This document shows positions 1 to 10,199 of a stretch of DNA of 64,000 bases, piece by piece. Origin of the DNA: Paroedura picta (lineage: Eukaryota; Chordata; Lepidosauria; Squamata; Gekkonidae). The stretch lies in contig NC_135373.1 in assembly GCF_049243985.1 (NCBI RefSeq), positions 93,615,213 to 93,679,212 on the forward strand, in the 5' to 3' direction. Positions within the stretch are counted from its first letter, which is position 1. Every line of letters starts with the position of its first letter. The notes beneath the pieces are model-generated. The model was not told where the DNA came from. It did no database searches and saw only the letters and a program-made list of their open reading frames with translations. Both the position numbers and the translations under genes were made by a program.

Positions 1-35
1 GTGTGTCCCCCTCCACCAACAGCAGAGAATGGGGG

Positions 36-250
36 GTTGCCAGCTCCAGGTACAGAAACTCCTGGAGATTTGGGGATGGCACCTGTGGAGGACAAAGATC
101 TCAGTGGGGTGCAATGCCAGAGAGGCCACCCTTCAAAGCAGCCATTTTCTCTAACGGAACTGATCTCTAAAGCTGAGCTGTAATCCTGTCATTCTGTAAA
201 GTTGAGCTGTAATTCTGGGGGTCCCTCAGGCCCCTCCTGGAGACCCTAGA
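36..250 (+). repeat. Dispersed repeat, family not named (copy 1)
   Basis: The segment has the recurring pattern 'GTTGCCAGCTCCAGG...CTGGAGATTTGGGG' at its left end and a 'CAGGCCCCTCCTGGAGACCCTA' type right end. The same pattern appears reversed at about 44376-44585 and 51385-51500, so it is a dispersed family with at least three diverged copies here. The open frame across 1-183 is part of this repeat and is not a gene. Confidence 0.55.
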
Positions 251-254
251 TAAA

Positions 255-1260
255 TTCATACATTTATTTAAACATTTACCCTGTGTAGTCCACCTTTCTC
301 AGTGAGTATCCAAAGTCGGTCATTTAGTGAATGAATCCAACTTAGCAGATACAAATGACGGGTCTGCTGCAAATGATTTTGTGCTCAACAAATATCTCCG
401 TTTAATGACCTGGCCATGACCCCAAGAGATATTTACCATCTTCTCTGGTGATCAAGGAGATTTTGTTTATCAGATGTGTAGGTAGCCAAAGCAGATACAA
501 GGGCCAACATAAAAATTACAAATACAGTTTATTTGCAAAGGAATTGCCTTGCCATGGTCCTGTAGTCCAGCAGCTACTGCACAGTCACTAAACAGCCTGA
601 CAGTACATTCAAAGACAACATCAAACAACAACAGCAAGGCAATCTAGCAAAGGGGACTTGACTCACATATAAATGAGGAGTTCATTCAAGGTAAGTTTGG
701 CTGGCAATTGTGTTTGCACTGAAAGCATCCCTGATCCTGACAAAGAAGCCTCTTACTAATGAATACTGAACATCTGGAGATTGTAAAAATCCAATAAAAA
801 TAGGGTTCCCTCAGAAAGCACATTCTGTAAAATACAGAGACGACATTGAAATTCATTATGAGATTGCCTTTTAGTCATAAATATATTTTGTTTAAAATTG
901 AATGTTACATAGCCATGTCAGTTAGCTGATGATACTGATGGGGATTAAGATTAGGTGACATATAGGAGAAACATCAACAACAGCAGGGCTGCAGGAAAAT
1001 GAAGGCACAGCTTTGGACTCTGGCACAGTAATTTTTGTATGAGCATATAGAATAAACACACAAACACAGACATTACAGATAACATTGATTTGCACATGAA
1101 CACATAGATTTCATTGTCTGATGACTAGCAGCTATATATGTAATCCGTTTGAAAAATACAGTGTCTGAGGTGATCCATACTTTGTCCACAGTGTTTGACA
1201 CACACGTGCTTATGTGCACCATTACTTGATGCTGTACTCACAAGAAGAGTATGTTTTTAT
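255..1260. other. Intergenic stretch, nothing recognised
   Basis: AT-rich unique-looking DNA. I see no coding frame with a family signature, no RNA gene and no repeat I can name. Confidence 0.5.
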
Positions 1261-1262
1261 AA

Positions 1263-1453
1263 CTCATTTTTTTCTGCCCTAATGAGACTCAAAGTGGCTT
1301 CCCTTCCTCTCCCACAGCAGTCACCTTGTGAGGTAGACTGGAATGAGAGAGTTCTCAGATAACTGGCCTTTATGTGAAAGAGTGGAGACTCAAACCCAGT
1401 TCTCCAGTTTAGAGCCTGCTGGTCTCAATCACTACACCACACTGGCTCTCATG
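1263..1453 (-). repeat. tRNA-derived SINE (old copy, minus orientation)
   Basis: Read on the minus strand, the 5' end is 'AGAGCCAGTGTGGTGTAGTG', the tRNA-like head shared with the SINE at 7062. The body carries the 'CTCACAAGGTGA' block and the 'AGCCACTTTGAG' tail typical of squamate SINEs. It is diverged and probably old. Confidence 0.6.
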
Positions 1454-1598
1454 TGAACTGAAGAGTTATGTATGAACTTTTATTTCTTTACTGGCATCCA
1501 AATTCTAGGTGTTTTTATTGTGTGTTGTTTAAATACTTGATACACAACTTATTTTAATGCTGCTTTAATACTTGGGGTGTTTTGATGTTTGCCACTTA

Positions 1599-1932
1599 GG
1601 CCCATTATGCACGGCCGCCAAAACGGTGATTTTGGGTCACATGGAAAACGCGGAGGGGAAAGACACGAAGCACACCGGTTATGCACGGGACGGGGCATGG
1701 CGGTGGCAAAACCCAGAGTAACCGATTATGCACGCGGCGATCCCGGCGCCGCTTCTGGTTGCGCCCCGGTCACCCAGAAGCTGCGCTTTCTTCTGCGTTT
1801 CGCTAACACGGCTTTTTCGGCAGCATGCACCGAAGCTGCAGCCGGTTGCAGCCGGCACCGTGCATTATCGGTGATTTTAGTCGCCGCCATTCCACCCCAA
1901 ATGTGTGCTAAAACCCCCGTGCATAATGGGTC
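1599..1932. mobile_element. Harbinger-like MITE, 334 bp, TTA target duplication
   Basis: Terminal inverted repeats are GGCCCATTATGCACGG at the left and the complement of GACCCATTATGCACGG at the right (15 of 16 match). They are flanked by TTA at 1596-1598 and 1933-1935, the trinucleotide duplication made by PIF/Harbinger transposases. The interior is CpG-rich and repeats the 'TTATGCACG' motif several times below the ends. It has no transposase frame, so it is non-autonomous. Assignment to Harbinger rests on the TTA duplication and the G-rich termini. Confidence 0.75.
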
Positions 1933-2050
1933 TTACAGGAGACTTTTTGAGTGGAAAGGTGACGTGGAAATGTTTAAAATAAATAAAATTCTACAATGGA
2001 ACTTCAGTAACTCACTCTTGTAGAAAGACTCCAGCCCAACTAAGGGCCCT

Positions 2051-2333
2051 GAAGGTAAAGGTAAAGGTATCCCCTGTGCAAGCACCGAGTCACGTCTGAC
2101 CCTTGGGGTGACGCCCTCTAGCGTTTTCATGGCAGGCCACACAATATGGGGTGGTTTGCCAGTGCCTTCCCTAGTCACGACCGTTTACGCCCCAGCAAGC
2201 TGGGTACTCATTTTACCGACCTCGGAAGGATGGAAGGCTGAGTCAACCTTGAGCCGGCTGCTGGGATTGAACTCCCAGCCTTATGGGCAAAGCTTTCAGA
2301 CGGCTGCCTTACCACTCTGCGCCACAAGAGGCT
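2051..2333 (-). mobile_element. Sauria-type tRNA-derived SINE, near full length, minus strand
   Basis: On the minus strand it reads from a tRNA-like head 'GAGCCTCTTGTGGCGCAGAG' with a B-box 'GGGAGTTCAATCCC', through the 'CCATCCTTCCGAGGTCGGTA' body, to a (CCTTTA)n tail. It is flanked by a perfect 14-bp target site duplication, CAACTAAGGGCCCT, at 2037-2050 and 2334-2347. The tail sequence is the one that Sauria SINEs share with BovB-type LINEs, the presumed source of their reverse transcriptase. Confidence 0.9.
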
Positions 2334-2349
2334 CAACTAAGGGCCCTAC

Positions 2350-3210
2350 TACAGCAGAATTATAGGGGAATGTGCTGTGTGGTCCTTGCAGTTCAGAGGT
2401 GGATGGTTTATGCGCCCTCATAAAGCAAGAAAGCAGTGTTAGCGTTCCCAGCTGCTGGAAAATTTAGACTACTGGTACCCTGGTTATCAATTTAATACTG
2501 TACTGTCAAAAATATAAGGGAACGAATGCATGGGAGCAAGATTCTGTGCTCTGTGTGTGCTTTACTAATTTTATGCTTTAGATATGTGTCCCCAAAGATA
2601 GATGAGCCAAGCTTTTGCAGTGTCCTGTAATCAGCTCCATCTGGCCTAATTAGTCATTGTGCTTTGGATATTCTATTTTTCTCTCCTGTGCATGAAAAAT
2701 ATATGAAATATGTGAAAACTGCATGTGTATTTTCCCATGCAATAACTAAATATATCCTTTTCACTAGGTTCACATGCTGGGTCCTTTCAAATAACCATAG
2801 CAATCTACAAGTGGCTTTAGCAGATTTGTCCTGCACAGAAGTGCTTTCCAACTAGGGAAATCAACTAGATTGGCAGATTTTAGCATGTCAACAGATCTGA
2901 ATTGTGCTGGTGAAATTCTGCCCAAAGCGGCCTGAGATTTAGTTCTATTTAATTCATCATGCTTTCTTCTGAGTAAATATGCATCGGATCAGGATTTATT
3001 GGTTGAATGGGATGACAAAATATCTATTTCTTAGCAGGGATGGAAAATTTTTCTTATGGTATCTGCTCTCTTGAGAGTGCAGATGGGAAGTATCCCTTCA
3101 CCTGCTTTTTCAGCTTCTCAGTACTTTCACCAATCTCCAGTCTGGCTAGCCCAACAGAACTAATGTACAACCAGAGAATCTCAGCACAACAAAATCAAGC
3201 AGGGGGTTAC
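2350..3210. other. Intergenic stretch, nothing firm
   Basis: No gene seen. The piece near 2955-3000 ('CTTCTGAGTAAATATGCAT') resembles half of a short palindromic repeat common in squamates. The remainder looks unique. Confidence 0.4.
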
Positions 3211-3214
3211 TAAG

Positions 3215-3300
3215 TGATGATGATGTTATCCATTCAGTTGTGTCCGACCCTCGTCAATTCTATAGGAAAAAATTCACCATACATTTCTGTCAATGACTGC
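3215..3300 (-). repeat. RTE/BovB LINE 3'-end fragment
   Basis: The plus strand reads 'GTTATCCATTCAGTTGTGTC', the reverse complement of the 'GACACAACTGAATGG' stretch found near the 3' end of BovB-type LINEs. Only this tail is present. Confidence 0.5.
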
Positions 3301-3319
3301 TTCTTTCTGTCAATGAGTA

Positions 3320-4380
3320 CTAAGTGATAATCTTTCAAATACTTATAGACAGCAATAATGTCCCTTCTCAACCTCCTATTTTCTAGGTTGACCCAAGTCC
3401 CTCAGCCTTTCCTCATAGAACTTATTTTCCACTAGGGAGGGGGGGGGCAAGGATATGGACACAATTGAGAGGGCACATTTAATTAGGCTCATTGGATCCC
3501 CTACCATATTTACATCTTGCTGGAATAGACAAGGCTTGAGCATGCAATAGCTCTCATTTAAGGACAACCCACCAGTCACTTGTCCAGTAGTATTGTCCAC
3601 AGCATGACTCTCATCATGTCTCTGAGTTTACTAAAGTTTGCCCTATTAAAGTCTAACATACTTGTCTGACTATGAACTTCCTTGCCCACCACCAATCTCA
3701 AAAGGAATTCTAAGAGGACCTGGTCACTTCCCTGAGGGTCCGAACCTCTTTCACCCCATCCACCAGCTCTTACCTGTTGGTCAGTATCAAGTCAAATATG
3801 GCTGAGCCATCATTTGATAAATGAAATTGTCAGTCAGGTAGGTCAGAACATGGCACAACACTTAGCAGAGTTTGTTTCCCAATACACATCAGTGAAATCA
3901 AAGTCACCCATAATTACAAAGTCCTGTTGCCTGGATATTCTATTGAGCGGGTCAAGGAGGGCAGCATCCCTGTCCTCATCCTGGTCAGGTAGTCTGCAGC
4001 AGATGCCAACTATTATACTCTTTGTTTTCCCCTCTCTTATCTTCACCCAGATACTTTCCACTCTCACTCTCCTCCTCTAGTATTTCTTGACAGGCAAAAC
4101 TCACATATAGTACCACTCCACTTCCTTTTTGACCATTTTTTGTTTTGTTTTTTAACAACTCATACCAATCCACTACTGCATTCCAGTCATGGGAATCATT
4201 CCACCAAGTCTCTGTAATGCCTATTAAATCATAACTCTATATCTGCATGAGAAGCTAAGGTCATCCGTTTTATTGCCCATGCTATATAGGCACCTATATA
4301 GGCCATGGTATATAGGCACCTGAAGTCTCTTACCCTTGGATCCATTTGACCCAGCCTTCCCAAGCGGGCCACAGCTATTT
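3320..4380 (-). repeat. CR1-like LINE fragments including endonuclease region
   Basis: Between 4067 and 3843 the minus strand encodes a peptide with 'IIVGICCRLPDQDED' followed by 'DFVIMGDFDFTDVYWE', the shape of the apurinic endonuclease core in CR1 ORF2 (VGVYYRPP...MGDFNxPDIxW). The segment at 3320-3430 resembles the CR1 3' region ('CCCAAGTCCCTCAGCCTTTC'). The two parts are not colinear, so this is either one internally deleted copy or two fragments. It is dead: the frame is interrupted and short. Confidence 0.65.
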
Positions 4381-4436
4381 AGTCTCATGCTTTAGATTGT
4401 TGGACATCTTCCTCCCCCAGTGGCTTTAGTTTAAAG

Positions 4437-4750
4437 CAGTGGTCCCCAACCTGCGGGCCGCGGCCCGGTGCCGGGCCGCGAAGGCTATGGCGCCGGGCCG
4501 CGGCTCCCTCTCCCCGCCCCTCCCCCCGCAGTAAAAAACTTCCCAGGCCGCAAGCTTGCGGCCCGGGAAGCTTCTTACTGCGGGAGGGCGGGGAGAGGGA
4601 AACAGGGCCGGGCCGCACGGCAGTGCGAGCGCGGCCTGATGCACGGGCGTGGCCCTGCGGGCGTGGCCCACGGGTGTGGCCCGATGCGCGGGCGTGGCCC
4701 ACGGGGGCGCGGCCCGATGAGCGGCTGTCCCACAGATACGCAGGGCCCAA
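4437..4750 (+). repeat. GC-rich hAT-like fragment with a large palindrome
   Basis: It starts with CAGTGGTCCCCAACCTGCGG, the kind of terminus used by hAT-family MITEs in amniotes; the matching right end is not seen, so the copy appears truncated. From about 4504 to 4600 the sequence folds on itself: TCCCTCTCCCCGCCCC... pairs with the later GGGCGGGGAGAGGGA, around a centre at GCAAGCTTGC. From 4640 to 4720 'GGGCGTGGCC' recurs four or more times as a short tandem motif. Open frames here are by-products of high GC. Confidence 0.6.
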
Positions 4751-4951
4751 GCCGCGTATAGCTGCATATGAATTTTCCTGGGGTATCGATGAGGGTAGTG
4801 AGTGAGTCAGCTTCTAGTTCAAACAAGGTGACTCCTGGAGACTGGCATCCATGCTGGTTCCCTGCTTAGGACAAACAGTGTATTTTATAAGACCTGGCTG
4901 ACAGCTATGTTAATGTCATTTTGGCCGGGCAGTGTGTAGCAAATTACATTA

Positions 4952-5444
4952 TCACTAGTAATAAAGCCCGCTGTATGAGGAATACAGTGGGCGCTAGAAA
5001 CTTACAGTTTTGCGTGTCCCCCGGGCGGCGGTCTCACGGCGGTGGCGGCTCTCTCGGGCGGCGGCTCTCTGAGGCGGCGGCCTGACACGGCGAGAGGCAC
5101 TTTTGCGCCTCTTGCCACGTCAGGCCGCCGGGCAGGGAGCCCCCGGCAGCTGCGCGGGGCTCCCTCGGGCGGTGGCCTGATGCGGCGAGAGAAGTGAAGC
5201 GGCTCTCGCCGCATCAGGCCGGGAGCAACTGCGAGCCGTGCTGTGTGCGGCTCGCAGTTGCTGGGGCTGGGAATCGGAGGGACCAATCGGCAGGCGCTGC
5301 GCGCCTGCCGATTGGTCCCTCCGATTGTCTGTCCGGAGGAAGGGTCCAATCCGGACCCTTCCTCATCATGGACACATCCCGCCCCAGAACCCCTTAGTGC
5401 TTTATTTAGTCCGTGGTGCCCGCAGCGCTGCGGGCGGTGTTTAG
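4952..5444 (+). mobile_element. Hairpin-chain GC-rich element, copy 1 (Helitron-like ends, tentative)
   Basis: About 490 bp made of successive stem-loops: 4966-4992, 5075-5130, 5174-5220, 5225-5261, 5272-5326 (26-bp perfect arms, 3-nt loop), 5336-5364 and 5418-5435. It begins TCACTAGTAATAAAGC and ends with an 18-nt GC palindrome followed 9 nt later by TTAG. This resembles the 5' TC and 3' hairpin plus CTRR of non-autonomous Helitrons, but the terminal C is not present. A diverged second copy lies at 20303-20830. No protein frame is credible. The family is not one I can name. Confidence 0.65.
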
Positions 5445-7061
5445 ATTGATATTAGAAGACGGGTATTTATGGATGACTGTCTATAAACCTTCCCTCAATG
5501 AGAAGCGGGGTCTGCCTGCTCACATGAGCATACACAGTAACATTTCTATGGTTCTTGTTGTTGTTTTTATATGGTGATTGGGGAGAGAAAAGCACCATGT
5601 ACTTGTCTGGTGTATGAAAGAATGATGCACTTAACTGGAATTAGGCATACCACCACAAAACTGAGTGGTATGTGCAAACTGTCATCTTGTGATGAATCAT
5701 TCAGGCTTATATGAACTGATCATTTAAACTGGTCTTCAGCCAGGCCTTTAAATATAGGATTTGGGAATAAAACTGCAGAATTACAGTCCAGTTGGCCAGT
5801 GGCAAATCTCCATCGCAGTTCATTAATATTGCTTTGGTGTCAGACAGGTAACCTTCCTCCCCCTCTAGAACCCCCTTTCCTGTTAATTCAATTGAAACAA
5901 TTAAGAGAAAAAGCTTACCCACCCTCTTCTCATGTGCACAGGACTTGCACTTTTGATAAGACCTTGAAAGACAAGTAACTTGAAAATGATTTTTCAGCAA
6001 ATCTTTACAATTAAATGTACATACAGAAGAGGAATGATACATGATTGTAAATTCATTTAGCTTCCTCTATTTCTGAATACAGAAAATAGACAAATGCAAA
6101 ATAATAAACTAATTTTTTTACTAGGAACATTGCATTCTTAACATTTCTACAAGGAAAAGGATATCCGCGCAGGAAGGAGAAAGGTGGAGTGCTGCCTATG
6201 TAGCATTTCTTGTTCAGCATTGTACAATCCTTTGCAGGGACACAGGAAGAGGATACGGAAGCTTCAACAGGAAGAAGGAGAAAAGTTCAAACATCAACAG
6301 TGGCCAAAAATTATGAACAGTTCATTAGATTTCCTCTTGCTTCATGTATAAGCCACTTCAATAAAAGTAATATGTGAATGTGGGTCTGCTATATCTGCCA
6401 AAGCAGAGACCAGAAGAAATGCTAAGTAAGCTGAGTACAGTATTATAAACTAAAGCACTCCTTGTTTTTCTTTACATGAATTCTGTAAAAATCCAAGTTA
6501 GTGTAAAACAGCATGCTGTGTATAAGACAGGCTTCTTAGCTTCTACCCATCCTATGACTATTCACAATCTAACAGCACAATATTTTGTTTACTCAGAAGT
6601 AAGTTCAATGTTCTATTATCAGTGCATCAAGGACTGCAGGCTAAGTAGCCCAGATAAACTGAAATGAAAACAAGACTTCTAAAGAAAGCTCATTTTCTTT
6701 CTTAGTCAGATTTGGTTCCCCTGCATTACTATTGGAAAATTAATATTTGGAGAGGAGGGTAGACTTGCCTGGAAAGAAAAGGAGAATTCATATTAACTTT
6801 CTTAATGCTTAACAAAAATCAGAATTAGGCTCATCCAGCAGGGAAATAAATTCCTGGGACAACCCTTGACAATCTGTGAGCCAAACTCAACTCACCATCC
6901 ATGTACAGTGACTTTTCAAAATGTACATACAGATGCATTTAAGACCTAACATGGTCTATACCCTGCATACCTGAGGGAATGCTTCTCCTAATATATTCTC
7001 TGTAGTCTGTTGTGTTCGGTTAATACCAATCTGCTGGTAATCCTAGCACCAAAGATGGTGT
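5445..7061. other. Intergenic stretch, nothing recognised
   Basis: AT-rich DNA with a 111-codon minus-strand frame at 5707-6042. That frame has no family signature and low-complexity composition, so I treat it as chance. No repeat with clear ends was found. Confidence 0.45.
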
Positions 7062-7329
7062 AGAGCCAGTTTGGTGTAGAGGTTAGGAGTGCAGACTTCT
7101 AATCTGGCATGCCAGGTTCGATTCTGCGCTCCTCCACATGCAACCAGCTGGGTGACCTTGGGCTCGCCACGGCACTGATAAAACTGTTCTGACCGGGCAG
7201 TGATATCAGCACTCTCTCAGCCTCACCCACCCCACAGGGTGTCTGTTGTGGGGAGAGGAATGGGAAGGCGACTGTAAGCCGCTTTGAGCCTCCTTCGGCA
7301 TATAAGAACCAACTCTTCCTCTTCTTCTT
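7062..7329 (+). mobile_element. Full-length tRNA-derived squamate SINE (second family)
   Basis: The head 'AGAGCCAGTTTGGTGTAGAG' has an A-box-like block, and a B-box 'GGTTCGATTCT' sits at 7115-7125. The body 'CCAGCTGGGTGACCTTGGGC' leads to the 3' end 'GTAAGCCGCTTTGAGCCTCC' and a (CTT)n tail. The head differs from that of the Sauria-type SINE at 2051 and 45395, so this is a separate family. Little decay suggests a fairly young insertion. Confidence 0.85.
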
Positions 7330-8930
7330 ATCTGACCTTGATCTCCAACCTGGTAGAATAAGATACCAGCTGAAATCTGGACCCTGATGAAGCTGTCAAA
7401 ATTCTAAAGGGCTTGCAGAATGGCACTCTTCTGTCTAGGAATGATATGGGCCTCCCACTGCCTTTTGGATCCCATATAGAGATTTGGATTTGAATTTGCA
7501 TTCGGATGATGTGGTCTGCTCCTGATTGACAACAATGAGACTCAGCCATAGGCTATATTGCAGATTTGCTTATAGCCCACCAACCTGACCATAGCCTGCT
7601 ATGGAATGGGCCAGAAGAGAAAACAGCTGCTTAACTCTCCTCCTCCTTACTTGTATTTGCTTTCTTCCTGGGGCATAAAACAGCACAGGGACAGGTGAAA
7701 AACAGGAGCAGCACAGGGGCAGGAAAAAATTACACACAGAGAGGGCTATACATCTGTCAGACCCCCTGGTGACTGCTCTTTAGTTTAAGAAAGATCTACA
7801 GTGTAACATGCAAATTGCCCTTGAATTTACCAGTTAGAAAGTCCATCACTTTAATTAAAGATGTTTTAAAAACTTTATCGGAGTTTAAGATTTCAATCCT
7901 CCAACGAAGGATCAAAGTATATATATCTCCAGTTGAGTGTCCTGGATTGTCTAGGCAGATTGTACAATATACGAGATTTAAAGAACTTAGTGAATCCACA
8001 ACACTTTCTCTAAAAGTCACACTCAGTTCAGACAGAAAATATATAGGTAAGTGGATATAGGTAAGTAGAAGGCCAGTAATGGAAGGGGAAGTGGAAGGGG
8101 AAGGCCAGTAATGACTGGGGTGGAAAGACGAGGAACCCCATCTATGCCTTGTTCAGTCCGAGACACTGGGTAGACTTAAACACCAGGAAGACAGAGGTGT
8201 TAAGCCGCATGGTTTTTGTGCAGCTGTAAGTATGCACATGTATGAGTGCATTGGAGAGTTCAGAGTGGCAGTTAGAAAACAAAGACCACAATGTGATTTC
8301 CCCCTTAACTGGAGGTTGTGCTGGCCCTGATCTAGTGCTGCTTACAGGATATCCTGTCCCAGCACAACGTATGAAAAATAGACTTGCTGCAGGAGCTATT
8401 GCTTTACTGCTCACTTGCATTTTTTGTTGGCAATATGTGTGGCAGCATATGCTTGCTGGCCCCACCAGGATTCATGTGTGCCTTCCACAGCCAGAAAGAG
8501 AGTGAACAAGAAAACCAGCTAAAAGAATTCCAGTAAAGTCTCTTGAAATGGGGGGTCAGTGTTTGAAAGCCTTTGAAGGTTTTCAAATCTTTAAATAATG
8601 TAGTTGCTGGAGGAGCATGCAGCTTCTGAAGCTGTGCAGTGGTAGTACAACTACTAAGATGTTTTTGTTTTAAAAAGGGAGGGAAGGGAGGCTTTTAAAA
8701 TGTACATTTACAAAATGATGCAGAAATGGAGCAGGCATTGTATCTCTTTTCACATGGTTCACTGTCAGTACTGAATTTATTTTTTAAATGCCTTCTTGAA
8801 TTCAAACTATCTGACCCGGAAGTCATGCCTCATAAGAATAACGCCAGCACAAGATACATGCCCTAACATGTTATGTGATATTTCAAGTCATGCCAGAACA
8901 ATGTTGTGAATTTCAAATAATAAGAATAAT
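7330..8930. other. Intergenic stretch, nothing recognised
   Basis: No gene or clear repeat. Short overlapping frames on both strands at 7796-8060 and 8142-8505 have no recognisable motif and mirror each other, which is typical of chance frames. Confidence 0.4.
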
Positions 8931-8954
8931 AATCTGGCTTTTGTTTTTCTGGGC

Positions 8955-9320
8955 TGTGTGACCTTGGTCTGGTAATTTTAGTGCCTGCCGTTTCGCCAGT
9001 AGCTGTGGCTGGCATCTTCAGAGGTAGGAACTCAAAAGTTGAGCTGAACAATAAAAATAATGTAAAACTTGTTGGTTGTTTATTATGGTGCACAATTAAA
9101 AACAGAATAAAAACTTCTTAAAAACTATACCGAACTAACTAACTGTTATTGTTCAGCTCAACTTTTGAGTTCCTACCTGTTAAGGTTGGGTTTTGTTCCT
9201 TTTTTGGTTTAGCATCTTCAGAGGTAGGACATGGCAAGATGGGAATCTCTTTTTGGCACAGAGGGATTACAGTTACTGGTGAAATGTCAGGGACTAAAAT
9301 TACCAGACCACAGTAACTGA
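8955..9320. repeat. Inverted repeat complex, possible Penelope-like remnant
   Basis: A perfect 33-bp inverted repeat occupies 9022-9054 and 9146-9178, with arms reading AGGTAGGAACTCAAAAGTTG... An outer inverted pair GGTCTGGTAATTTTAGT (from 8965) and ACTAAAATTACCAGACC (to 9309) brackets it. The motif 'GCATCTTCAGAGGTAGGA' also occurs twice in direct orientation (9012 and 9212). The 'CTGAAGATGCCAGCCACAG' block is a very common squamate repeat end that I associate with Penelope-like elements, but I am not sure of the family. Confidence 0.45.
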
Positions 9321-10190
9321 TCAGGTGACTCCATCCATGAAAGCCTTTGACAATTCAAAGAATAACAATCATTATTTAATAGTTTCTAGTCTATAAATGT
9401 AGTTTATGAACTGTTTCAAAACCCCTTGTTTTTACTGTCAGCATCAAATTTTCCTCAAGGTATTCTTGGAAGATCACCACAGAAGCCAGTCCGGTCTTGT
9501 CTCCGAACTTGCAAAAGATGGCAAGGCAGGTTTGCAGAGCTGGATTTGGCCTAAGGACTGATTCACTCTTTCTAGTCCTTGTATTAACACACATCATGGT
9601 ACAGAATTATGTTCACAGTCCTGTACAATTTGCAGATTCTTGTTGTTTTCATGTGATTTCATAAGGCTGTGATGGTTTCATCATTGCCTTAAGCTTCTGC
9701 GCTGGAGTTCAGGACTAAGAAATGTCTTTACTTTTTATTTCCTATGGTTTTGGTGTGAAATCTCCCTAGCTGTTGCATTTAACAGAAAGTGTTTTAATCC
9801 CGACTGAAGCCAGGAAGAATCTCAGTGGGACTCTTCCAATGGCCATGGGCTTTGATGGGGAGCTAACAGCCAGAGATGGGGGGGGGGGAGGAATCTACTT
9901 ACTAGACAGAAGCCTCATCCAGACCTCTGTCTGAGTACGTTTAAAATTTAATGACATCTGGAAAGTACATACTATATATTTTTAGAAAAGTAGGCGAGCA
10001 GAAATATTGATTCTTATCTAGTGCAATGTGATACATGTATCTATGTGACTTTCTGTGGTTTTTAAGGATCATTACAGAATTATTTTCAACGTCTCAGGCA
10101 AGCAGATACGTATAGGGGCAGACTCTACATGCCTGTTTTGCTCACGCCTCCCCCACCCCCCAACTGAGGGAGACACCATTCTTTTGCAAG
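9321..10190. other. Upstream region of ELK3, nothing recognised
   Basis: No gene or named repeat; a run of ten G lies at about 9879-9888. Composition shifts to GC-rich towards the ELK3 promoter that follows. Confidence 0.4.
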
Positions 10191-10199
10191 GGCCACCGT

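Noticed and set aside
7062-7135. Possible tRNA gene
   Set aside because: A- and B-box are present but there is no cloverleaf with acceptor stem; this is the head of a SINE. The same holds for 45395-45480 and 2260-2333.
1-10000. LTA4H, expected upstream of ELK3 by synteny
   Set aside because: No aminopeptidase motif (HEISHSWTGN type) or other LTA4H peptide is seen; the gene must lie beyond the left edge if it is present.
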